64,000 bases of DNA from assembly GCF_042477335.2 (NCBI RefSeq), contig NC_091257.1, positions 42,936,501-43,000,500 of the forward strand. Reading direction: 5' to 3'. Of this stretch, positions 35,901 through 47,900 are shown in pieces (positions within the stretch are counted from its first letter, which is position 1; every line of letters starts with the position of its first letter). Position numbers and translations under genes: made by a program. Origin of the DNA: Ovis canadensis. Its lineage: Eukaryota; Chordata; Mammalia; Artiodactyla; Bovidae. The notes beneath the pieces are model-generated. The model made no database searches, was not told the origin of the DNA, and saw nothing but the letters and a program-made list of their open reading frames with translations.

Positions 35901-38900
35901 GGAGCCAGTCTGTTGGTTATCTGAGAGTGAGTTCTGACCTGTATCAGTGGACCTTTCTTATATTAGCGTCTGTTGATTCGGTCTGTTCTAGACCTGTTGT
36001 GTGTTCTGGTCTGCTCTTCTCCTAGATCTTTTGCCTGTGCATGGTTTTGTAACATCTTGCCTTTGTGACATCGTGAGTTTCTCAGCTGTGCTGAGTTATG
36101 CCGATCTTCTAAATGTTGATTTTCCCATTAGACAGTATTTTAACAGTCACATTTGTTAATATCACCACTGATTTCATCAGTGGAACCTTTATGTGTCAGG
36201 AAGCCAGCAAGTTCACAGTGAAGGATACCGCTTTTCTACCATTCTCATTTTCCCTTGACAGGTGGACTTTCATCATAGACAACAAATACTGTCATTGTTT
36301 TCCTTTAGGTGACAGGGTTGCTTTGTTTAGTTTCGAGAAAATGTTTGCCAAAAATGCAAGTCTGAATAATCAACCAGTTGCCCAAGTGTTTTTCTTTGAG
36401 AGGGCTCTCCTACTTCATTATGTAGTGGAAGTGCTTCATATGCTTCATTTCCTTTCATTTCATCATACCAAGTGTTAAAGGGCCACGTACTTAAGGGTTA
36501 AGATTTAGTAAAATTGTTCTTTATCAAAACATTCTTCAGAGAAACTGGCCTTTTTATTTTCTGGCAAGAGCATGGTGGTGAGGAATACAAGCGACTACTG
36601 ATACACCAACAATGTTTATGCCAAGGTTCTAGTAGTTTTCTTCACCATTGCTTTTGTACCATCAGTGCAGATCTGAGCATAATGAAAAGGGCAGTGGGGT
36701 GGGGCACATAACGTCTTAGTATTGGGTTGGCCAAAAAAATTTGTTCAGTTAGTGAATATGTTTTCTAATGAAGTTCTTGGTGAAAATGAAAAGTGTCTTT
36801 TATTTTTATATAAAATCGGATGAACTTTCATAACACTGCCCTACTTCACTAGCAGTAACCATAATAATACCTCAATAATACCTCCACACAGGTATTTAGC
36901 GCCTCATAGTTCCACAGCTCACTCAGGCAGTGATCATCAATGATGCTATACTCTGACAAGGAAGCGTAATGGTGAACAATGGAAAGATCAGGTTCCCACA
37001 CCTGAACCCACTGCTCAAGCCTGGCACCAGTAAAACATCAAGGAAATACACAGCAAACCACTGTTTATCATGTGTAAAAATTCAGCTCAGTGTTATGAAA
37101 ATGAATTTGACCTGTGCAGTCTCTGGAAGGGTCTTAGGGACCCCCAGAAGTCTACATTTTGGGAATGGATGTTCTAGGTTTAAGGTTTTGGTAGGTATGT
37201 TCACTGGAATTGACTCATGGTAGTAAAAGATTCCATAGTATAAAGGCTGGACCATGGTCCGCGGCCTGGGGAGTCCTGTTACTTTCTTCCTACATACCAG
37301 CTCTTTCTGAGAGGCTACCAGTCCATGTTGTCAATTCATTCATTTGAAATACGACCAGTATGTTCTATTATACATAGTCAAAAGGAACAATTTGCGATGC
37401 TGAAGTGCATTTTGGGTGTGAAAAACTGTAATGTGGAATACTGGATCAGCACAAAGGATTTAAGGACCAGAGGTCTTAGTCCTGTCTCTGTTATTCATGA
37501 GGCTTATTGAGTTCTGGGAATGTCACCTGACCTTTCTAACTCTCAGGTTTCGCACCTCTCCAGTGGGATTAATTTTATTTGCATCCACCTTTTCCAGAGT
37601 AGTTTTGATGTTCAGATGATGCCATCAGTTTCTTACACTGGGTAACGTCTTCCTGTTTATATCTGTAAAGTTGTGCTTGGGGTGCATCAGATAAGTCAGT
37701 AAATATTTATTGAGTTAATGAATGAACTTAGAAAAACCTGTTAATTTTAAGCTGTTAGTTTTTAATATATATACAAATAGAGTTGTATAATGAACTCCTG
37801 TCTACCTAACACATGTAGCTCTAGAAAATAAGGACATATCTTTATAGAACTAAGATCACACTCAACGAAATTAAAATTGGGTCCTTAATACTATGAAATA
37901 CTCTTCTCATATTCAAATATCCCCAGTTGAATTAAAATACGTATAAATTAATATATGTTTTTACAGTTGGTTTCTTAAATCAAGTCTACACAAAAATCCA
38001 GTCATTGCATTTATTGTGACTCTTGGTTTCTTTTAGTGAAAACATTTTCTTTTCCCTCAGGTCCCCCACTTTTTAAATTCGTCAACCTGTTGAAGAAACT
38101 GGGGCTAGTTTTATGAAATGTGTTAGTGTTTGATTGCTTTCCTGTGGTATTTGAGCTTTTTCCTGTCTCCTTTACGTTTCTAGGAAGTTGTATGATCAGA
38201 GACTGATTTAGATTTTTGGGGAGGACATATTTAAGTGGTTTGCTGTGTACTTCCTAGATGTTTTACTGGTGCCAGGCTTGAGCAGTGGGTTCAGGTGTGG
38301 GAACCTGATCTTTCCGTTGTTCACCATCAAACTTCCTTGTCAGGGTATAGCATCATTGATGATCACTGCCTGAGTGAGCTTTGGAATTATGAGGCGCTAA
38401 ATACCTGTGTGGAGGTATTATTGAGGTATTGTTATGGTTACTCCTTATGAAGTAGGGCGGTATCTTTATTTGAATTAAGTCATTAGTGAAATAGTATCTA
38501 AGAGGCAGAACTGCAGATAGTAACAAACCTGCAAATGAGGAACTGTATTTTTTACATTATAACTGACATAAAATATGACTTTCAAGTGTTGAACATAGTG
38601 ATTTGATAGTTTTATACATTATGAAATGATCCAAGGGACTGCATTTTTAACAGAATAATTTTATGTATAGCATGGAAAGAACTAACCTTTTATCCCCTGC
38701 TACAGTAGGTTGAGTTTGTCTCTTAACATCATGTCATATTAAAACCAAATGCCTTTGAACCATTTTTTTACTAGAGAAGCTCTCCAAAACCATCCTATGT
38801 CCAGATTATTTTTTAAAATTGGTTAATACAAATACAGTTAACTAATCATTATAATAAGATTCCAGACGACAAAAAAGAATGTGGACATATCCTTGGAGCT

Positions 38901-41900
38901 CTCTTGGTAATGAGATTTAAAATGTCAGCTGAAGAGACCATAATTTTTGTTTGATTGGGTCTGTTAGGAGAAAAGAATTAAAGGATCACGTTTTATGTGG
39001 TTCACAATGAATCCATTTGTAGAAATTGAATTAAAACCCCAGGAAATTAAATCAAAACAATATTAACATTTGGTAAGTGGGATTGGTTCTTTCTCTGTGC
39101 TGTTGGATGATGTCTGTTAAAATGATGCTGCAAGAGAAATGTCTTCATGTTTAGACCAGGGTGGAGGACAGGTGGTGTGTTCAGGAAATCACTATAATCT
39201 CTGTGAGACCTAAAAAAACTTCATAGTTCTTGAAAAACTTTCACGGTTGTTGATCAAGAGACATGAAATTTGAACTTCTTTCTTCAGTAGGAAGAAACTT
39301 ACTTGTATCTTCAATAGGAAAGTTAAAACTTCCATTATTATTAACTTTCTTCTTTCTTCAATAGGAAAATAAAAAATATTTCAAGCGTAGTGAACTTGCA
39401 AAAAAAGAAGAGGAAGCATATTTTGAAAGATGTGGCTACAAGGTATGAATGCCTGCTTTTATGTTAAATTATATATTTCTGAGTTTAAATTTATATAGCC
39501 ATTGTTAAAGTAACAAAACAATTGATCTTTGTTCAATTTATCAATGTTATACATTAGCCTATAAATGAGAAGCCATCTGGAGAGGTATGATTTTGTTTTT
39601 CTTTTTTTTCTTTTAATCTTAAATTCAGGAAAATACATGCATGACCTTTGGCTTGGAATGGTTTGGCTTTTTGTGGACAGCATGAAGTGGCTTGAGATCA
39701 AAGCTTGAGTTTTTTCCTTTTAATTAAGTCCTGGATCCGATACTACCTCATTTTCATCACTACCACCACTCCTTTCCCCACCTCTCCCAATAAAAGTCCA
39801 TTTGTAAAGGGTTCAAAACATTTTATCATTCAGCAGCAGTGGTATCAGCAGTGGTATTTCCCCTGCTTTCTCCTGAATATTTTAAGCCACTGTTTTATGT
39901 TTGCAATGTGAATCATCCCTTTTGGCCCTCAGTACTTCTACCTGAGATATAGCCATTTTATATGATAAGATATCACATTTCAAACACTGCTCACCCTACT
40001 GGATAGAAAATGTGATCTTGAAATATTAGAAATAAATGAGTTGTCTAGAAAACTTTGAATACTTTAGAAACATGACTAAAATTATCTTTGAGATTACCTA
40101 GTTAACAATGTATTGGGGTTTTTATTGGGAGGGGTTAAAGGTTACAAGGTGAAGTTGTGTTTAATTTATTTTGAAAGATGACTGATCTAGTCTGATTTTT
40201 TTAAACAAAGTTCAGAGGTTCTATTGAAATACTTTTAACAAATCATAAATTTGAAATCGACTCTTTGCTTGTGAAACATTGATTATACAATAATACTCTT
40301 GTGCATGTAATGGGGAAAGTTCTGGAAATTAATTTTATCTGGCATAGCATTTCTAGAAGAAAGCCCATGAAGAATTCAAATGGTATGTATATGGATTTGC
40401 TTTCATTTTGTACTTTTGGGAGACGGTAGGTGTTAAAACTGTAGTTGTATTTCTGATAGGTTTCTACAATATGAAAGTTTACATTGGTATTTTGATATTT
40501 CTCTTAAGTATGTTGATTTCATTTGCTTCTAGTGTAAGAAATTAAAATATGTGTTAAAACCATCTAAATGTCAAATAGATAGTCAGAAAGGATTCCCATT
40601 ATTTGCTTGCTAGCATTGTCTAACTCACACTTAGAGTAAAACAAGAATCACTTACCTTTGGTTTAGTCCACTGACTCGGTTGCTTTCCCATATCCTTAGA
40701 TTCGAACCTTTTTAACTTTTTGGTAAGGTTGGAAAATAAACAGTGACAGTTTTCCTTTGTTTACATTGCTCTTGCTATAACAGCAGTTCTTTCTTGCCAG
40801 TATAGAGGAAAGCACTGAAGCAAAATCATTGCTGTAAAGATACCGCTTGTGATGTTGAGTCCAGCTGACAGAATGTCTTAGGTCTTTTCCTTAAGGCTAT
40901 TCACTGCCATTTTATAATTGAAAATGCTTTCCATCGTGAGATTTTGGGAGAAATACCTGTTTTTATGCTTAAAAAGAAAGCACAGGGTTTTCTTTCTGAA
41001 GCATATTTAATGTTTCCTTGTTGGTAGTAGTGAATATACAGCATGTTACTTTTATTCACTTATAAAAACTAGTTACCATTTATTGAGACTTGATGCTGAT
41101 TTGGTTTGTGAAAATGGTGAAAGTTTAATTTATACTTACATTTTCTGTTATCACTATTAACGCTAATTAATATAACCTTTAACCTAAAGTGTGGAATCAT
41201 CAAGTATAAAATTGTAACCATACAGCCTTTCTTAACTGAATGGTTTCCTTTAATGTTGATCTTCTTTGATTTTTTTTGGATTTTCTTTTGACATATTAGA
41301 TTTGTCTTAGGGTCAACTGGAAAACCATGTTTCAGTATCTTTTTACAGACCATGCAGTGGGACTTATAAACTGCTGAACTCAATTTTCCTAAACTGTGAC
41401 TTGGGAAGCTGACTCAAGAAAATGTTAGAAGAGATTTTTTTTCCCTGCAGGTTCATATGAACAACAGTGTCCAGTTTCATCTCCGTGTGCTATGAGTAGA
41501 GAGTGGCTGGTTTTCATTATTTTCCTTCATGGCTCAGTTCACGGGCAAGTTCTGTGGAGCACTGGGAAGTTTTTTTACACATCCAGCAATGATTGCTGTG
41601 CACTTGGAATATACCTTTCAAAAATCAGGATAGGAAAGAGCTTATGCTTGAGGCTTCACAGGTTTTTGTTATCAAGCAGTTCTTTTTTTTTTGGTGTTCA
41701 TTTTAAATCTAGAGCAAGGATCAAATAACCCTGTAAGATGATTTTCTCAAAGAGGAGAAGCAAGCTGATTGTTTCCAAGAAGAAAGTAAAAATCTTGGAG
41801 TCTAGGGAGAAAGTGAGTCTAGATTTCAACCTTTAAGTTTTTGATTGTGGAAACCATTTTATTAATAACTTCTATTGCTCTTCTGTAGCAAGAATGCTTC

Positions 41901-44900
41901 CAGGGTGCACGCTCTCTCTTTGGGTGTCCCTGTGCTCTCTCAAGCATGTATGTCAATTATGAGCTGTTTGCTCAGAGGAACACTTGAAAAACCTTCAGTA
42001 TGTTAAACATGTTTCATTTTGATAGATACGTAATGTATAGAATGGTACATGTTAAAATAAACCATATTGTATTTTAAAAGGAGAATTTCATTTCTTTTGG
42101 CTATTAATGTAGATACAGCCAAAAGATGAGGACCAGAAACCATTAACTTCATCGAATCCAGTATTAGAACTTGAACTGGCAGAGGAAAAATTACCCATGA
42201 CTCTTTCTAGGCAAGAGGTAAGTTTATATATGAGTGCTTTGTTTAAAAAAAAAAATCTCCACAGGATTACATTCATCTCTAGTTCTAATAACTTTTATGT
42301 CATCATTTCCCATATAAAATGACTTACCTGACCAGCACAGTATTTTAGTTCAGTTTTCTTTATGAGGTTCTAAATTTCTGCTTTTCTTGATACTGTTGTC
42401 TTAAATAGTTTAAAAAATATCTTATGTCTTAAATTTTTTAAAGAATATATTCTTCTAAACTTTGATGGACATGGAGGCCTGGCGTGCTGCAATTCATGGG
42501 GTTGCACAGAGTCTGACACGACTGAGCGACTGAACTGAACTGAAACTTTAAAAACTAAACACATTCTAGTACTGCTAAGTCGCTTCAGTCGTGTCTGACT
42601 CTGTGCGACCCTGTAAGACGGCAGGCCACCAGGCTCCGCCTTCCCTGGGATTCTCCAGGCAAGAACACTGGAGTAGGTTGCCATTTCCTTCTCCAGTGCA
42701 TAAAAGTGAAAAGTGAAAGTGATTCACTGAGTCGTGTCCAACTCTCAGCGACCCCCTGGACTGCAGCCCACCAGGCTCCTCCATCCATGGGATTTTCCAG
42801 GCAAGAGTACTGGAGTGGGGTGCCATTGCCTTCTCTGAAACTCATTCTAAATAAGTATAATTAAATGCATATATTTGAAATAATTATATTTAGATAATTT
42901 GTCAAAATTATTTAAAATAATATCATTTATGTATTAAGAGAAAGTAAGTTACAAAACAGTAAATTTTGTTGTTGTTCAGTTACTAAGTCTGTGCCCAACT
43001 CTTTGCAACTCCATGGTCTGTATCCTGCCAGGCTTCTCTGTCCTCCACTGTCTCCCAAGTTTGCTCAAATTCATATCTTTTGAGTCGGTGATGCTATCAA
43101 ACTATCTCATCCTCTGCTGCCCTCTTCTCCTTTTGTCTTCAATCTTTCCCAGCATCAGCATCTTTTCCAGTGAGTTGGCTCTTCACATCAGGTAGCCAAA
43201 GTATTGGAGCTTCAGCTTCAGCATCAGTCCTTCTGATGAATATTCAGGGTTGATTTCCTTTTACTTTCTCTTAATATATCATTCTAAGTCAAAATATAGA
43301 AGTCTATATAATTTTTTTATGACTGCATAATTTCCCATAATATTTTAGAACTACTACTTTATTATTTTTAAAACCAATTCTTTGTTAATGGTCATTTAGA
43401 TTGCCCCAGTATTTCCGTTTTATAGGTTATACTGAGATGAACATCCTTATACAGATGTCATTGCATGTGTAATAATATATGATTAGTTTCCTTTGGAAAA
43501 TTTTCTGGAAATATGATTTCCGGAGTCTACTAAAGCCTATAGATAAATACATGTCTAACACTTTGGATATGAATTACGAGAGAGCTCTGTAAACACGTTC
43601 CACCAGTTCATACTCTAGCCTATAGGCTTTGTCCATACCCTGGTCAATATCAACTATTATTTTCCTTCAACAACAGCAAAATTTTAAGATATTCATGTGA
43701 AAAAAGAGTTAAGATTATATACACAAAGTACGCAATGAAATGAACTTTGAGCAGAACGAAATGTTCAGAGGAAAGGAGGGCTGACTCCAGAAGCTGTCAT
43801 GTGAAGACTAGATGAAGGACTTTTGAATACTTGGCCTGAGGAGAGGAATATTAGAGATTTTTGAAAACAGATCCATTGACCACAGCTCTAGTTTTGAAAA
43901 AACATTGAGTATTCTGTCTTTTCATAAAGCTGAGATAATTGAAAGAAGTAGGTTTTCGTTTATCTTGAAAAGCATAGTATAGCTATCCAAAGATGAGGTG
44001 GGCTGCTCCATGAAGAGGTGTGATTCCTGTCATTCGTCAGACAGTGGCCTGAAGAAGGTGTTGTTGAGGTCATTTCTGCATTGATTGGAGATAGCACTGC
44101 TGCTGCTAAGTCACTTCAGTCGTGTCTGACTCTGTGCGACCCCATAGATGGCAGCCCACCAGGCTCCGCTGTCCCTGGGATTCTCCAGGCAAGAACACGA
44201 GTGGGCTGCCATTTCCTTCTCCAGTGCATGAAAGTGAAAAGTGAAAGTGAAGTCGCTCAGTCATGTCCGGCTCTTCGTGACCCCATGGACTGCAGCCCAC
44301 CAGGCTCCTCTGTCCATGGGAGTTTCCAGGCAAGAGTACTGGAGTGGGCTGCCATTGCCTTCTCTGGGAGATAGCACTAGATGACGTCTAAGTTTTAGTT
44401 TCAGTTAACCCAGTGGAAGCCTTGCCAGTGGTTTCTAAGTGTGATACTATTTCAGTTCCCAGACTAAGTTCTTGGTAATTTTTTCTGATTACAGCTTATT
44501 TTCTTAATTATGATTTTATTAGTCCTTTTTATGAAATACAGCGTGTATACAGAGTGTGTGTAAAATGTGCAATACGGGGGACAATTGCAAAACAAAGCCG
44601 ACACTCAGACAACCGTTACCAAAGTCAGGGAGGAATACTATCGCCCTCCAAAAGCCCTGCATGTGCCCCTCCACCCATTTGTAACTCACTTTCTTGTCTA
44701 AGGGACTAGTTTTGGGTTTTAATTTATAATTACAGTGCTTACCCTTGCCTGTCTGTGGTCATTGGCTTATCAACTGACTCCAGACTTTTTTTTTTTTCCT
44801 TCTGTATGAATGTTATCACTCCTTCCCATCTTAATGGTTTTCTTATGTTGCCTACTACACAAATTGGTCCTTTCTGTAACACTCACCAAATGACCTAAAC

Positions 44901-47900
44901 CATTAGGGTTATTTAAGGTGTGACAGTAATTCAGTATATCTGTTTGTGGAAAACTAAAGAAAAAACAATATAACTTACTTTCGCATCTAATTTTCAAAGT
45001 AAGTGTTTAGTCTTCTAAAATAGAAATTACAATTCTTTCTTTCTTTCTTTCTTTCTTTTAAATAGGTTATCAGAAGATTGAGAGAAAGAGGAGAACCAAT
45101 CAGACTATTTGGAGAAACAGATTATGATGCTTTTCAACGTTTAAGAAAAATAGAGATCCTCACACCGGAAGTTAACAAGGTAAGAAGACCAGAGCTAGAA
45201 TATCATTGTGCCACATAGCTAAGAATATTGCAGGCTTTGACAGACTTAAATAATTGCCTTATTATAAGGGAAAAAGGAAAAATGAAGTTGCCAGATTATT
45301 GCTGCTGAATGTAAATTTTCTTTTAAAAGGCATACATCTTGAGCATGCGATTCAGTGCATTTTGAAAATGCTTGCAAGTGTGTGGCCACTACCCCTATGA
45401 AGATATAGAGTATTTTCATCACATACACATGAAAACTCCCCAGCACCCCTTCTTGGCCAGTCCCTGGATTCTTCCTCCTCCATTCCTGGGCAGCCACCGT
45501 TTTAAATTCTGTCACCGTCAATGAACTTTACTTGTGTTAGTATTTCACTTGGGTGGAGTCACAGAGGATATGTCTGGCTTCTTTTGCTCTGTGTAAGATT
45601 TTGTGGATTCATCCATGTTATTGTGGATGTTGGTAACTTGTTCCTTTTCATTGCTGGTGATATTCAGTAATTTGAATATATCACAATAGCCTTGGGCTGT
45701 TATGACTAAAACTGCTGTGAACGTTCTTACACAAATCTATTTTGGCTCTATGTTATTTCTCCTAGGTTAAATACATTTTTATGTCTCTGGAAGTGGAATT
45801 GCTAAATAGTAACAGTATATGTATGCTCAACTTTTTAAGAAATGCCAGATATTGCCAGTGTTGTCTCATTAGTGTTTGTTATTGTTAGTCTTTAAAATTT
45901 AACCATTCTCTTATTTGTGTGGTAGTATCTCATGTGGTTCTATTCACAGTTCCCTGACAACTAAAGATTATGAGCATCTTTTTATAGACTTACTAGCCAC
46001 ATCTTTCTTTATGCAGTGTTCATGTTTCAGTTGGGCTTTTTATTTTTGAATTATAGTAGTTCTTTATGTATAACCTGGATTCTTCGTTAGATATACAAAT
46101 TCATGTTTTGTATCTATTTTGTTCCAAAGCTTTACCTGTTTTCTTAAAGGTGTCTTTTCATGGGCAGGACTTTTGAATTTTGACAAAGTTCACTTTATAA
46201 TTACTGCTTGTGGTGTTTTGCTTAAGAAAATGCTTTGCCTACCCTAAGATCTTAAAGAGATGGTATTTTCTGTATTTTCTTCTGAAACTTTAATAGTTTC
46301 AGCTTTACTTTTAGAACTCTGATCTTGTTTTATGGCTCAGCTTATAATCCATCTTAGTGAATATTCCATGGACTCTTGAAAAGAGTATGCTTTATGCTTT
46401 TGAAATGTCAATTACAGTGGTGTTTAGATCTTTTGTGGCCTTATTTACTTATTTACTTGCTCTTTCAGTTACTGAGAGAGACAGATGTGTTTATATGTAG
46501 TTGTATAACAAACCACCCCAAAACTTACATCTTAAAACAATTCATTATCATAAAATCTTTCTCAGTCATTTGTGATGGTAACAAACCACTCTGAGACCTT
46601 GTGTCCTAAGATAGTTTGTCATTCTCCATCACGTTCTGTGGTTCGATTGGGTTAAGCTAGGTAGTGTTTTGGTTGGGGTCTCACCTGTGATACAGTCAGG
46701 TGAGGGTTGTGGCTGAGGTCACCTGAAGGCTCCAAGTCTGGCCTTCTTACTAGGCATGCTGACTTAAAGGTGCAGCTTCGTTGTAGCAGAGGTCAGCATT
46801 TCCTGCCCTTTTAAAGCTAATATCCCATTGTACGTATGGATGCCATTTTGTAAATCCATTCATCCTTGTTGGACAGGTAGGTTGCTTCTACCTTTTGGTC
46901 TATTGTGAATAATGCTGCTGTGGACACAGGTATAAAAATATCTGTTCAAGTTCCTTGATTTCTCTTCTTTTACACATATTCCTAGAAGTGGAATTGCTGA
47001 GTTGTATGGTGGTTCTATGTTTAACTTCTTTTTAAAAACATAAATGAATTTAAAACATTTTCTTCACTTATATTATTAACATGCACAGCAATTTGTTTTT
47101 ATTTTCAGTCCTATCTGAAGTTTCCTTACCTAAATCCTTGGAAAGAGCTGAGTGGTTTTATAATGCCTCATTTCAGCAGTATTTGTTCCTCTTCTATATC
47201 CCAAGTCACTTTCCTTATCAAAAGAGTCTAAAATGCTAACATGCACTATTCAGTTTTTGTTACCTGATTTAATTTTTCTGCTACTCATGTCTCATTACTT
47301 GAGAAATTTTCTAGCTTTTAATATTAACTTACTACAACCTGCTGTATTCTGATATTATTCAATACTAGAATTTATTTGTTGGAGAAGGCAATGGCATCCC
47401 ACTCCAGTACTCTTGCCTGGAAAATACCATGGATGGAGGAGCCTGGTGGGCTGCAGACCATGGGGTCGCTAAGAGTCGACACGACTGAGCAACTTCACTT
47501 TCATGCATTGGAGAAGGAAATGGCAACCCACTCCAGTATTCTTGCCTGGAGAATCCCAGGGACGGGGGAGCCTGGTGAGCTGCCGTCTATGGGGTCGCAC
47601 AGAGTCGGACATGACTGAAGCGACTTAGCAGTAGCAGCAGAATTTATTTGTACTTTTAAAAGTTGAGGTATAATTGACGTATAACATATTTCAGGTGTAC
47701 AGCATAATGACTTGATATTAGTATATATTGCAAAATGATCACCACAGTAAATCTAATATTCATCACTGTATGTAGTTACAAAAATTTTTTTTTTGTGAAG
47801 ACTTTTTTAAAGATCTACTCTCTGAGTAACTTTGAAATGTGCAGTGTAGTATTTTTAGTCATCATGCTGTACATTATATCCATGTGACTTATTTATTTTG

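Noticed and set aside
36113..36478. 121-codon plus-strand frame as a gene
   Set aside because: It is the opposite strand of a decayed hAT transposase.
45032..45060. CRISPR-like or other regular array
   Set aside because: This is a simple tetranucleotide microsatellite in a eukaryotic intron; no spaced repeat array exists in the window.
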